Assembly (NCBI RefSeq): GCF_014205055.1
Contig: NZ_JACHMS010000001.1
Span: 744,001-808,000 of the forward strand
From: Streptomyces luteogriseus
GTDB lineage: Bacteria > Actinomycetota > Actinomycetes > Streptomycetales > Streptomycetaceae
Reading direction: 5' to 3'
DNA: 64,000 bases
The notes below the pieces were generated by a model. It was not told the DNA's origin and made no database searches. It saw only the letters and a program-made list of their open reading frames with translations. Numbering within the stretch: position 1 is the stretch's first letter; each line of letters begins with the position of its first letter. Positions 1-8,167 of this stretch are shown piece after piece. The translations under genes were made by a program, and so were the position numbers.

Positions 1-694
1 CCCAGGCGCCCAGGACGAGCCGGCGGTAGCCGTTTGCCGCGGCGGTCTCCAGGACGCGTTCGGCGCGGGCCGCAAGGGCACGCGGCAGTTCGGCGGCCCG
101 TTCGGGCGCCGTGCGGTGCACGACGCCCGCGTTGGGCGCGGGAGAGGTCAGGAAGCCGGCGGTGTACGGCTCGGGCAGCAGACCACCCCGGTCGTCGCGG
201 AAGACGGGAACGGCCGGTGAGTGGATGACACGGTCCGTGTAGAACGGATCGCGGTGGGCCCGGTGGTGGTCGTAGAAGGCACGGGCCTCGAGGAGGCAGG
301 TGTACAGCGCGGAGGCCCGGCACAGGGCCTCCTCCTGGGCCTGGGCGCCGTTGAGATAACCGCCGCCGGGATTGCGGGCCGATGCGAAATTCAGCACGGC
401 CACCTGCCCGCCGAGTCCCACAGGGGCCGCTGAGCGGCGAGGCACAACATGGCCGTGCAGCCGGCGGGCGGCCTCCAGGCTGCTCTCGCCCGTGACCTCG
501 AACAGCGGCGCCCGCACCCCTGTCACCCGATCGGCGGGCACCGGCACCGGTTCCGGCCCGTACAGGCGCGTGCCCTCGCGCGCCGCCCGCAGCTCCGCCG
601 CGATCGAGACCTCGCGCCCGTCCGGCGCGCGGTAGACCCCCGCGGCGACGATCTGCTCGGTCTGCTGAGCGATACCGCGCAGGCGCGCGCTCAC
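1..694 (-). CDS. TIGR02452-type microbial PARG-like protein (partial)
   Basis: This gene runs off the left edge, so only about the first 231 residues are present. The reading frame starts at a GTG and stays open to the edge. Residues about 108-122 read NPGGGYLNGAQAQEE, which is the GGG...QEE signature of poly(ADP-ribose) glycohydrolase catalytic domains. That places it in the bacterial TIGR02452 (DUF2263/PARG-like) family. Members with this motif remove ADP-ribose chains from proteins, but the substrate here is unknown. The C-terminal part of the macrodomain-like fold lies outside the window. It is transcribed away from egtA, and the two starts are about 290 bp apart with no other gene between them. 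Confidence 0.8.
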   Translation of the reverse strand, partial: MSARLRGIAQQTEQIVAAGVYRAPDGREVSIAAELRAAREGTRLYGPEPVPVPADRVTGVRAPLFEVTGESSLEAARRLHGHVVPRRSAAPVGLGGQVAVLNFASARNPGGGYLNGAQAQEEALCRASALYTCLLEARAFYDHHRAHRDPFYTDRVIHSPAVPVFRDDRGGLLPEPYTAGFLTSPAPNAGVVHRTAPERAAELPRALAARAERVLETAAANGYRRLVLGAW

Positions 695-986
695 GGCGCG
701 ACCCCCGTACGCGCCGTGACCGCGCGCCGCGCGGCCGTTCTTGTCGTGCTCACGCAGGCATCGTGAGTGATGCCGGATCACCGGTGCAACAGATTTTTCG
801 CCCAGGGAGAACGCCGGGGGAAAGTGCCTGGACATGCCGCGGACGGCCGGATGACCGCCCGGGAACGCCCCGCTTCGCCCCCTTGTGCCGAGCGGCATGA
901 GCGTCTTGGGTGGGACGGGTGATCCCGCCCCGGGCCGCCGAAGAGCCCGGACCGGTGGCATGGTGGAATCTCAGGAGGATCCCGAC

Positions 987-2288
987 ATGTCCGATTCGGT
1001 AAGTGGCTGTACCCGGCCACGCACCTCACTGTCCGAAGCCGAGGTCGAGGCTCTCGTCCGCGGTATCTGCTTCAAGACCGGCCCGCCACGCCGCCTCGGC
1101 GTCGAGGTGGAATGGCTCGTCCACGAGCTGCGCGCACCGCAGCTCCCCGTCACACCCGAACGACTCGAAGGGGCCTACGCCGCCCTGCGGTCCGTGCCCC
1201 TGAAGTCGGCGCTCACCGTGGAACCCGGCGGCCAGCTGGAGCTGAGCTCACCCCCCGCCGACTCACTGACGGACGTCATCACCACCGTCTCCGCCGACCT
1301 CGACGCCGTCCGCGCGATTCTGCGCGAAGGCGGCCTCGCCCTTGTCGGCCTCGGCCACGATCCCTGGCACGAACCCCGCCGGTTCCTGCGTCAACCGCGC
1401 TACGACGCCATGGAGGCGTGCCTGGACCGCACGGGCCCCGCCGGCCGCGCCATGATGTGCTCCTCCGCCTCCGTGCAGGTGTGCCTGGACGCCGGCCACG
1501 AGGAGCCCGGACCGCTCGGCCTTGCGCGGCGCTGGTGGCTGGCCCACCATCTGGGCGCGGTCCTGGTGGCCGCGTTCGCCAACTCCCCGCTCGCCGGGCA
1601 CCGGCCGACCGGCTGGCTGTCCACCCGGCAGCTGATGTGGACCCGGATCGGCGCCGGCCGGGCGGGCGGACCTCGGCTGGACTCCGACCCGCGCGGCGCC
1701 TGGACCCGGCATGTGCTGGACTCCCCCGTGATGTGCGTACGGCGGGACGGCGGTCCCTGGGACGTCCCCGAGGGCCTCACCTTCCGGAACTGGATCCGCA
1801 CGGGCGCGCCCCGGCCGCCCACCCGGGAGGATCTCGAATACCACATCACGACGCTGTTCCCGCCGGTCAGGCCGCGCGGCCATCTCGAACTGCGCATGAT
1901 CGACGCGCAGCCAGGCGACAACGGCTGGATCGTGCCGCTCGCCGTGACGGCGGCGCTGTTCGACGACCCGGAGGCCACCGAGACCGCCTACCGGGCCGTG
2001 AAGCGACTGGCCGAACGGACGCTGGGACTGCCCGCGCCGCACAACCCGCTGTGGCTCGACGCGGCCCGCGGCGGTTTGGCCGACGCGGAACTGCGCGAGG
2101 TGGCCGTCACCTGCTTCACGACCGCACTGGACGCCCTGCCCCGGCTCGGTGCCGCCCCCGAGGTCGTCGAGGCCGTCACGGCCTATCTGGACCGCTACGT
2201 CGTCCTGGGCCGCTGCCCCGCCGACGACCTGCTCGACCGACAGCGCGGCATCGACGGCCGCGCCCACGGAAGGGACTTCCGCCCATGA
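987..2288 (+). CDS. egtA: Ergothioneine biosynthesis glutamate-cysteine ligase EgtA
   Basis: EgtA makes gamma-glutamylcysteine from glutamate and cysteine with ATP, the thiol donor for ergothioneine. The 433-residue product has the GCS2-type glutamate-cysteine ligase start (GVEVEW at about residue 38) and the usual actinobacterial EgtA length. I chose the ATG at 987 because AGGAGG lies 8 bp upstream; the frame is open further upstream but without a better start. The stop overlaps the egtB start as ATGA, and the next three genes are overlapped the same way, so egtABCD is one translationally coupled operon. The 290 bp upstream holds no gene and probably carries the operon promoter. Confidence 0.93.
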   Translation: MSDSVSGCTRPRTSLSEAEVEALVRGICFKTGPPRRLGVEVEWLVHELRAPQLPVTPERLEGAYAALRSVPLKSALTVEPGGQLELSSPPADSLTDVITTVSADLDAVRAILREGGLALVGLGHDPWHEPRRFLRQPRYDAMEACLDRTGPAGRAMMCSSASVQVCLDAGHEEPGPLGLARRWWLAHHLGAVLVAAFANSPLAGHRPTGWLSTRQLMWTRIGAGRAGGPRLDSDPRGAWTRHVLDSPVMCVRRDGGPWDVPEGLTFRNWIRTGAPRPPTREDLEYHITTLFPPVRPRGHLELRMIDAQPGDNGWIVPLAVTAALFDDPEATETAYRAVKRLAERTLGLPAPHNPLWLDAARGGLADAELREVAVTCFTTALDALPRLGAAPEVVEAVTAYLDRYVVLGRCPADDLLDRQRGIDGRAHGRDFRP

Positions 2289-3622
2289 CCGACACCGATC
2301 CCGCCGTCGACGCCCGGGCCGTCGACCCCGAGGTCCTCCGTGAGCGGGCGGTCGCCTCACTCGTCGTGGCCCGCGACCGCACCACCCTGCTGACGAGTTG
2401 CGTGGAGGATCCCGATCTGACCGCGCAGCACTCGCCGCTGATGTCGCCGCTGGTGTGGGACCTCGCGCACATCGGCAACCAGGAGGAGCAGTGGCTGCTG
2501 CGGGCCGTCGCCGGGCACGAGGCGATACGGCCCGAGATCGACGGCCTCTACGACGCCTTCGAGCACCCGCGCGCCGAGCGGCCGAAGCTGCCCCTGCTGT
2601 CGCCCGCGGAGGCCCGCACCTACGCGGCCGACGTCCGCGGAAGGGCACTGGACGTGCTGGAGCGGCACGCGTTCCACGGGACGCGGCTGACGGAGGCCGG
2701 GTTCGCCTTCGGGATGATCGCGCAGCACGAACAGCAGCACGACGAGACGATGCTGATCACCCATCAGCTGCGGACGGGCCCGCCGGCCCTGACGGCTCCC
2801 GACCCGGAGCCGGCACCGCTGTTCACGGGCCCGTCCGAAGTCCTCGTCCCGGGCGGCCCGTTCACGATGGGCACCTCCGGCGAGCCATGGGCCCTGGACA
2901 ACGAACGCCCCGCGCACCGGCGCGAGGTCGCGCCCTTCCACATCGACACCACCCCGGTGACCAACGGCGCCTACCGGGCGTTCATCGAGGACGGCGGGTA
3001 CGACAACCCGCGATGGTGGACGGCCGACGGCTGGGCGCACATCCGGAAGCACGGCATCGACGCCCCGCTGTTCTGGCGGCGTGACGGGAAGCAGTTCCTC
3101 AGGCGGCGGTTCGGCGTCACCGAGGTCGTCCCGCCGGACGAGCCCGTGCTGCACGTGAGCTGGTACGAGGCCGACGCCTACGCCCGCTGGGCGGGACGCC
3201 GGCTGCCCACCGAGGCGGAGTGGGAGAAGGCCGCCCGGCACGACCCGGCCGGCGACCGCTCGATGCGCTACCCGTGGGGCGACGACGACCCGGGGCCCGA
3301 GCACGCCAACCTCGGCCAGCGGCATCTGCGCCCGGCGCCCGCGGGGAGCTACCCGGCCGGCGAGTCGCCGCTCGGCGTACGGCAGTTGATCGGCGACGTG
3401 TGGGAGTGGACGGCGAGCGACTTCCTGCCGTACCCGGGGTTCAGGGCGTTCCCGTACAAGGAGTACTCGGAGGTCTTCTTCGGGCCCGAGTACAAGGTGC
3501 TGCGCGGCGGTTCCTTCGCGGTGAACGCGGTGGCCTGCCGGGGCACCTTCCGCAACTGGGACTATCCGATCCGGCGGCAGATCTTCTCCGGGTTCCGCAC
3601 GGCCCGGTCGGAGGACGGCTGA
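2285..3622 (+). CDS. egtB: Ergothioneine sulfoxide synthase EgtB
   Basis: EgtB is the non-haem iron enzyme that joins gamma-glutamylcysteine to the histidine betaine hercynine in an O2-dependent C-S bond formation. The 445-residue product has an N-terminal DinB-like domain with the three expected iron ligands: His at about residue 62 (AHIGNQEE) and the pair in HEQQH at about residues 148 and 152. A C-terminal formylglycine-generating-enzyme-type domain follows, with typical motifs such as PVTNGAYRAF, WEWTASDF and GGSF. The ATG overlaps the egtA stop. All key residues I can identify are present, so it should be active. Confidence 0.95.
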   Translation: MTDTDPAVDARAVDPEVLRERAVASLVVARDRTTLLTSCVEDPDLTAQHSPLMSPLVWDLAHIGNQEEQWLLRAVAGHEAIRPEIDGLYDAFEHPRAERPKLPLLSPAEARTYAADVRGRALDVLERHAFHGTRLTEAGFAFGMIAQHEQQHDETMLITHQLRTGPPALTAPDPEPAPLFTGPSEVLVPGGPFTMGTSGEPWALDNERPAHRREVAPFHIDTTPVTNGAYRAFIEDGGYDNPRWWTADGWAHIRKHGIDAPLFWRRDGKQFLRRRFGVTEVVPPDEPVLHVSWYEADAYARWAGRRLPTEAEWEKAARHDPAGDRSMRYPWGDDDPGPEHANLGQRHLRPAPAGSYPAGESPLGVRQLIGDVWEWTASDFLPYPGFRAFPYKEYSEVFFGPEYKVLRGGSFAVNAVACRGTFRNWDYPIRRQIFSGFRTARSEDG

Positions 3623-4413
3623 TGTGCCGGCATGTGGCGTACGTGGGGCCGGAGGAAGCGCTGGGCCGGATCCTCGTGGAGCCCCCGCACGCGCTGTACC
3701 GGCAGTCGTGGGCGCCCCGGCACCAGCGGTACGGGACGGTCAACGCCGACGGTTTCGGCGTGGGCTGGTACGCCGAGGGCGACCCGGTGCCGGCCCGCTA
3801 CCGCCGGGCCGGGCCGATCTGGGCCGACCTGTCGTTCGCCGATCTGGCCCGGGTCGTACGGTCCACCGGGATGCTCGCCGCGGTACGCGACGCGACCCTG
3901 TCGGGTGCGGACGCGGAGGCCGCGGCGGCGCCGTTCGCCGCGGGGACCTGGCTGTTCAGCCACAACGGGGCGGTGAAGGGCTGGCCCGGTTCGCTGGCGT
4001 CGGTGGCCCGGACGCTGCCGCACGAGGACCTGCTGTCGCTGGAGGCGCGCAACGACTCGGCGCTCGTGTGGGCGCTGGTGCTGGCGCGGCTGCGGGGCGG
4101 CGACGAGGAGGGCCGGGCCATGGCCGACACCGTCCTGGAGGTCGCCGCGGCGGCCCCCGGATCGCGGCTCAACCTGCTGCTCACCAACGGCGACACCATC
4201 ACCGCGACCGCCTGGGGCGACGCCCTGTGGTACCTCACCCGGCCCGGCGGCGGCACCGTCGTGGCCTCCGAGCCCTATGACGACGATCCGCACTGGCAGG
4301 AGGTCCCCGACCGCACCCTGCTCGCGGCGAGCCGCACCGACGTGCTGCTGACGCCGCTCAAGGAGCCGACCGACGCCTCCGTGCCCGCACCCTTCAAGGA
4401 GCCCCGTACGTGA
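3622..4413 (+). CDS. egtC: Ergothioneine biosynthesis gamma-glutamyl amidohydrolase EgtC
   Basis: EgtC removes the gamma-glutamyl group from the EgtB product. The 263-residue protein begins MCRH, so after loss of the initiator Met the nucleophile Cys2 becomes N-terminal, as in class II glutamine amidotransferases (Ntn hydrolases). Other family features are NADGFGVGWY near residue 38 and the LFSHNGAVKGW block. Its ATG overlaps the egtB stop (TGATG), and its stop overlaps the egtD start. The length is normal for EgtC. Confidence 0.93.
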   Translation: MCRHVAYVGPEEALGRILVEPPHALYRQSWAPRHQRYGTVNADGFGVGWYAEGDPVPARYRRAGPIWADLSFADLARVVRSTGMLAAVRDATLSGADAEAAAAPFAAGTWLFSHNGAVKGWPGSLASVARTLPHEDLLSLEARNDSALVWALVLARLRGGDEEGRAMADTVLEVAAAAPGSRLNLLLTNGDTITATAWGDALWYLTRPGGGTVVASEPYDDDPHWQEVPDRTLLAASRTDVLLTPLKEPTDASVPAPFKEPRT

Positions 4414-5372
4414 GCCCGTTCCGCCTCACCCGTACCCTGCCCGAGGACACCACGGGCGCCGCGCTGCGCGCCGACGTCCACCAGGGCCTGACCGGCCGCC
4501 CCAAGACCCTGCCGCCGAAGTGGTTCTACGACGCGCACGGCAGCGACCTGTTCGAGAAGATCACGGAACTCCCCGAGTACTACCCGACGCGCGCGGAGCG
4601 GGAGATCCTCCTCGCGCGCTCCGGCGACATCGCCGCGGCGACCGGGGCGCGCACCCTGGTCGAGCTCGGCTCCGGATCCTCGGAGAAGACCCGCCATCTG
4701 CTCGACGCCCTCACCGGCCTGCACACCTACGTCCCGGTCGACGTCAGCGAGAGCGCCCTCACCCAGGCCGGGCAGGCGCTCGCCGCCGAACGGCCGGGGC
4801 TGGACGTGCACGCGCTGATCGCCGACTTCACGGCGGAACTGACCCTGCCGGACACACCGGGGCCACGGCTGGTGGCGTTCCTGGGCGGCACGATCGGCAA
4901 CCTGCTCCCCGCCGAACGCGCCGCGTTCCTGGCGTCGGTGCGTGCCCTGCTCGCCCCGGGCGACGCCCTGCTGCTGGGCACGGACCTGGTCAAGGACGAG
5001 GAGGTGCTGGTCCGGGCCTACGACGACGGGGCCGGGGTGACGGCCGCGTTCAACAAGAACGTCCTGACCGTGATCAACCGCGAGCTGGGCGCCGACTTCG
5101 AGCCCGCCGCGTTCGACCATGTGGCGCAGTGGAACGCGGAGCACGAATGGATCGAGATGCGGCTGCGCTCCCGTACGGCGCAGACGGTGAAGCTGCCGGC
5201 GCTCGATCTCGCCGTCGACTTCACCGCGGGTGAGGAGATGCGGACCGAGGTGTCGGCGAAGTTCCGGCAGGAGGGTGTGCGCGCCGAACTGTCCGCGGCG
5301 GGGCTGGAGCTGGCCCACTGGTGGACGGACGGCCCGGGCCGGTTCGCGCTGTCGCTGAGCGTGGCGCGCTGA
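4410..5372 (+). CDS. egtD: L-histidine N(alpha)-methyltransferase EgtD
   Basis: EgtD trimethylates L-histidine with S-adenosylmethionine to give hercynine, the substrate of EgtB. The 320-residue protein shows the SAM-binding block VELGSGSSEKTRHLLDAL, VPVDVSESAL and the GGTIGNL motif of this family. Translation starts at a GTG overlapping the egtC stop (GTGA). It is the last gene of the operon; a long imperfect hairpin follows at 5390-5433. No egtE (the PLP-dependent C-S lyase for the final step) is in the window, so that step must be encoded elsewhere. Confidence 0.95.
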   Translation: MSPFRLTRTLPEDTTGAALRADVHQGLTGRPKTLPPKWFYDAHGSDLFEKITELPEYYPTRAEREILLARSGDIAAATGARTLVELGSGSSEKTRHLLDALTGLHTYVPVDVSESALTQAGQALAAERPGLDVHALIADFTAELTLPDTPGPRLVAFLGGTIGNLLPAERAAFLASVRALLAPGDALLLGTDLVKDEEVLVRAYDDGAGVTAAFNKNVLTVINRELGADFEPAAFDHVAQWNAEHEWIEMRLRSRTAQTVKLPALDLAVDFTAGEEMRTEVSAKFRQEGVRAELSAAGLELAHWWTDGPGRFALSLSVAR

Positions 5373-5389
5373 CATCGGGGAACCCGGGG

Positions 5390-5433
5390 GCGGCGGCGAC
5401 GGCGGGAGACGACGTCTCGCGCTTCGCCGCCGC
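5390..5433 (+). terminator. Hairpin after egtD
   Basis: A long imperfect stem-loop. The inner stem is GCGGGAGAC/GTCTCGCGC around a GAC loop (8 of 9 pairs). The outer arms GCGGCGGCGA/TCGCCGCCGC are perfect complements. It lies 18 bp past the egtD stop and has no U-tract, which is common for Streptomyces terminators. It probably ends the egt transcript or protects its 3' end. Confidence 0.45.
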
Positions 5434-5500
5434 TTGGGGCACGGTGGAATGACGCGTGACACTGCCGTCACAGGAACGTCATGGGAAGAGGAGCAGCGGT

Positions 5501-5716
5501 ATGTCGAACCACACCTACCGGGTCACGGAGATCGTCGGCACCTCACCGGACGGCGTCGACCAGGCCGTCCGCAACGGCATCGAGCGGGCCTCTCGGACGC
5601 TGCACAACCTGGACTGGTTCGAGGTGACGCAGGTGCGCGGCCAGCTCGAGGACGGGCAGATCGCCCACTGGCAGGTGGGGCTCAAGGTGGGCTTCCGGCT
5701 CGACGAGTCGGAGTAG
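5501..5716 (+). CDS. Dodecin family flavin-binding protein
   Basis: Dodecins are small dodecameric shells that bind and store flavins. The 71-residue product MSNHTYRVTEI... has the single-domain length of the family. It keeps the aromatic LDWFEV strand and the GQIAHWQVGLKVGF strand that form the flavin pocket. I chose the ATG at 5501 because GAAGAGGAG stands just upstream; the frame is open 45 bp further, but that part is not dodecin-like. It is read in the same direction as egtD but separated by a terminator-like hairpin. It converges on the HAD gene with only 3 bp between the stops. Confidence 0.9.
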   Translation: MSNHTYRVTEIVGTSPDGVDQAVRNGIERASRTLHNLDWFEVTQVRGQLEDGQIAHWQVGLKVGFRLDESE

Positions 5717-5719
5717 GGC

Positions 5720-6214
5720 TCAGGTCCGCCCCTCGCGCTCCTGCGCCGCCTTCAACTCGGCCGACCGGGTCACCCAGTCGGCCCGTACCACGGTGAAGCC
5801 CGCACGCCGGGCGTCCGCGCAGACCAGTTCGTCGTCGTCCACGAGGACGCGGACCTCGCGGGTGCGGGCCAGCCGCCGCAGGATCTCCAGCTTGGTGGAC
5901 CGGGCGGGCCGCCGGTCGGCGTCCCGCCGCATGTACACGCGCCCCTCGGGCAGCCCTTGGGCGGCGAGCCACTCCAGCGTGTCGCGCCGGCAGCGCTCGG
6001 GGCGCCCGGTGAGGTAGACGATCTCGCAGTCCCGCGCGCGCTCCAGGAGCAGGGCGACGCCCTCAGGGACGGGCGGGTCCTGCGGCGCCGCCGAGAAGAA
6101 GCCGTTCCAGTCCTTCGGCGTGCGTTCCAGGAACCTCTGCCGGTGCGTGGTGTCGGCGAGGGTGTTGTCCAGGTCGAACACGGCCAGCGGTTCCCTGCTG
6201 CAATCGTCACTCAC
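5720..6214 (-). CDS. HAD superfamily phosphatase-like protein
   Basis: A 164-residue haloacid dehalogenase-type protein. Motif I is FDLDNTLAD near the N-terminus, motif II is YLTGRP, and the acidic motif IV is VDDDELVC. Together these indicate a Mg-dependent phosphohydrolase; the substrate cannot be told. The start is probably GTG at 6214, because homology to HAD proteins begins right there. An ATG at 6256 in the same frame would read through the terminal repeat of the neighbouring element and is unlikely. That repeat begins only 15 bp upstream, so the original promoter may have been replaced or disrupted. Confidence 0.8.
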   Translation of the reverse strand: MSDDCSREPLAVFDLDNTLADTTHRQRFLERTPKDWNGFFSAAPQDPPVPEGVALLLERARDCEIVYLTGRPERCRRDTLEWLAAQGLPEGRVYMRRDADRRPARSTKLEILRRLARTREVRVLVDDDELVCADARRAGFTVVRADWVTRSAELKAAQEREGRT

Positions 6215-6228
6215 GCCGCCCAGCCTAA

Positions 6229-6252
6229 TACTCCAGCCGTAGATCGTGATCT
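6229..6252 (-). repeat. Left terminal inverted repeat of the composite element
   Basis: 24 bp beginning TACTCCAGCCGTAGATCG and reading inward. It is the exact reverse complement of 10609-10632. It overlaps the end of the transposase C-terminal fragment, as expected for an IS end. Confidence 0.85.
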
Positions 6253-6676
6253 TCATGCCCGAGTGGCTTGTCTACGGTAGCGGCCGGCCTGGGATCGGGC
6301 CTGGTGGCGGCGCCGCCAGTCGGACCAACCGAGCCGGTGGGCGGCATCGTGGACGTAGCGGCGGACCTGGTGCTCGTCGAGTGCGGCCAGGCCCTTGCCC
6401 GACTGGAAGAACTCCTCCACCCGCCATCTTGACCCAGCGACTCTGACCAGCACGGTCAGCGGCACGGGTGCGCGCGAGTAGCAGCGGTGGTAGGCGAGTT
6501 CGCCGGTGCTGCGGTTAGGGCGGATCAGCAGCTGACGACTCGCGGGTCGGGGTCGGCGAGGTCGATGACTGCCCAGTCGTAGAAACGGTGTCCCTTGGCC
6601 CCGGCCCCTGCCCCTGCCCCTGCCCCTGCCCCTGCCCCTGCGGAGAACTTCTGCCAGACCCAGATTGCAGCAGCGG
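6253..6676 (-). pseudogene. IS701 family transposase, C-terminal remnant
   Basis: The minus strand encodes pieces of an IS701-family transposase in two frames. AKGHRFYDWAVIDLADPDPR is in one frame. After a frameshift near 6545, SRQLLIRPNRSTGELAYHRC follows in another, then VRVAGSRWRVEEFFQSGKGL and LDEHQVRR. After HQVRR the sequence jumps to a WSDWRRRHQAR tail, so the usual following segment is also deleted. Upstream of AKGHRF the frame runs through a run of seven Ala-Gly pairs encoded by a hexanucleotide repeat. The gene is non-functional. Its missing N-terminus is at 9683-10059, on the same strand. Confidence 0.8.
6602..6641. repeat. CCCCTG hexanucleotide tandem repeat
   Basis: About six copies of a 6-bp unit (CCCCTG on the plus strand) lie inside the transposase remnant. 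In the old frame on the minus strand they encode alternating Gly and Ala, expanding the short AGAG segment typical of these transposases. It looks like slippage expansion in a gene no longer under selection. Confidence 0.85.
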
Positions 6677-7069
6677 GTTCTCGAGAACGGTAACGCTCTG
6701 CGCGCAGGACCCCAGGAGATGCGGGATGCCTGCGCCTTCGTCACCGGCTACGAACGGGCACGCGCCATCCGGGAGTGGGAACTTCCTCTGCTGCCGATTG
6801 CCGCGCTGGCGCGGCTCACGCTGCGCGCGCTGATCACGAACTGGCGCGCGGAGCACGTACCGGAACGCCCTCGGTGAGGCGAAGACCGTCAGCCTTCCCG
6901 GAGTCGCGCTATGACGTCGTCCAGGGGTACGGCCACGGCCCGTGCGACGTTGCTCCAGTCGTCCTTGGCGTGGCTGAGAAGGTAGTCGCGTCGGCGGCGG
7001 TGAACAGGGGGAGGGCCGAAGCCTCACCTGCTCACCGCCTTCGGTGATCGCGGTGGCGCGAACGGCTCC
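6677..7069. other. Gene-poor junction with probable gene remnants
   Basis: Between the transposase remnant and the ABC permease I see no intact gene. On the plus strand up to 6877 an open frame ends in RDACAFVTGYERARAIREWE and a following Leu/Ala-rich stretch; it has protein-like character but no start or recognised family. On the minus strand at about 6890-7000 a short frame reads DYLLSHAKDDWSNVARAV and ends VPLDDVIARLREG before a stop. It looks like the C-terminus of a small protein whose upstream part is out of frame. Both are probably debris from rearrangement. Confidence 0.45.
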
Positions 7070-8167
7070 TCAGACGAGCCGCTTACGACCCCAGAAGAAG
7101 AGGAAGACCACGATGCCCGCCGTCAGGGCGAACAGAATCGACGCCCCGAACCACTGCATACTGCTCATCTGCGATATGGGGATGTAGTCGGTCGACGCGC
7201 CGACGATGTCCGCTTTCTTCATGCACGCCGCAGCCACTTCTTCCCTCACCATTGGCGTACACGTGGTCCCGGGGTCGAACAGTTTGCCGCTGCCGCTGAC
7301 ATACGAGGTGTCGAGCCAGTGCGCGGTGCGGGGCACCGAGGGGAAGGTGATCGGAGTGCCGGGACTGACCGGCTTGCTGGTGGCTGTGACGATGTCGCCG
7401 AGCGACAGCTTGAAGTAGCCCCAGACGGCCTGGAGGGCGACGGTGAATCCGAGGGTCACGACCATGGCCGCCAGCGTGCGGCGCAGGATCACACCGATCA
7501 GCACCCCGCCGAACACGGAGAGGAGGGAGAGGGCGACGGGCGCGGGGCCCGTGGTGTTGAAGAACTCCCGGGAGGTCCAGTCGATGTCCAGGTAATGGAG
7601 CTTGATGGGGTTCCACCACCAGGCGAACACAGCCGACAGCGTGACCGTGGTCACCGTCACCGCCAGCCCGGTCAGCGCCAGCTTCGTGGCGAGCCAGCGG
7701 TTGCGGCTCACGGACTGGGCGGCGATCAGCTTGGCCGTGCCGTTCTCCAGGTCGCCTGCGAGCAGCGGGGCGCCGAGGAGGACACCGAGCATGATGGGTA
7801 TCGCCGTGAGACCCGTGGTGACGGAAGTGAACGCGCCGATGTAGGGCTCGAACTTCTTCTCCGCGTCGTCGAGGTTCTTGGCGGGAAAGCCGTAGGCGTT
7901 GAGGAAGTCCATCATCTGGGCGCGCTGGTAGATCATCCAGGCCGCGCAGAGCACGGTGGCGGCGATCATGGTCCAGAACGCGGCCCGGTGCTGGCGCCAG
8001 ACCAGCCAGGTCATGCCGCTCAGGCGGGGGCGCCGGGTGGCCTCCGTGGTGCTCGCGTTCCCGGCCCCGTGCCTGGGTCCGTTCTTCGTTGCGTTCATCG
8101 TCCCGTTCATCGTCCGGTTCGCCGTCCCGTTCCTGCCATCGGTCGAGGGGTTGGTGAAGGTGCTCAC
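7070..8167 (-). CDS. ABC-2 type transporter permease
   Basis: A 365-residue membrane protein of the ABC-2 permease kind. It has an Asn-rich cytoplasmic N-terminus (NRTMNGTMNATKNG) and the first membrane segment at about residues 64-80. Further hydrophobic segments include IPIMLGVLLGAPLLAG, VALSLLSVFGGVLIGVIL and the C-terminal ASILFALTAGIVVFLFF, followed by basic WGRKRLV. The conserved LLAGDLENGTAKLIAAQSVSR block is typical of YtrC/D-like permeases paired with GntR regulators. Its ATG overlaps the ATPase stop (ATGA), so the two are coupled. The transported substrate is unknown; such operons often respond to cell-envelope stress. Confidence 0.85.
   Translation of the reverse strand: MSTFTNPSTDGRNGTANRTMNGTMNATKNGPRHGAGNASTTEATRRPRLSGMTWLVWRQHRAAFWTMIAATVLCAAWMIYQRAQMMDFLNAYGFPAKNLDDAEKKFEPYIGAFTSVTTGLTAIPIMLGVLLGAPLLAGDLENGTAKLIAAQSVSRNRWLATKLALTGLAVTVTTVTLSAVFAWWWNPIKLHYLDIDWTSREFFNTTGPAPVALSLLSVFGGVLIGVILRRTLAAMVVTLGFTVALQAVWGYFKLSLGDIVTATSKPVSPGTPITFPSVPRTAHWLDTSYVSGSGKLFDPGTTCTPMVREEVAAACMKKADIVGASTDYIPISQMSSMQWFGASILFALTAGIVVFLFFWGRKRLV

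Noticed and set aside
5720..6256. Longer HAD protein starting MKITIYGWS
   Set aside because: That start lies in the terminal inverted repeat of the mobile element; the HAD homology begins at the GTG at 6214.
6602..6641. Tandem CCCCTG as a regulatory or replication iteron
   Set aside because: It falls in the transposase remnant and encodes Gly-Ala in the old frame, so slippage in coding sequence is the simpler explanation.
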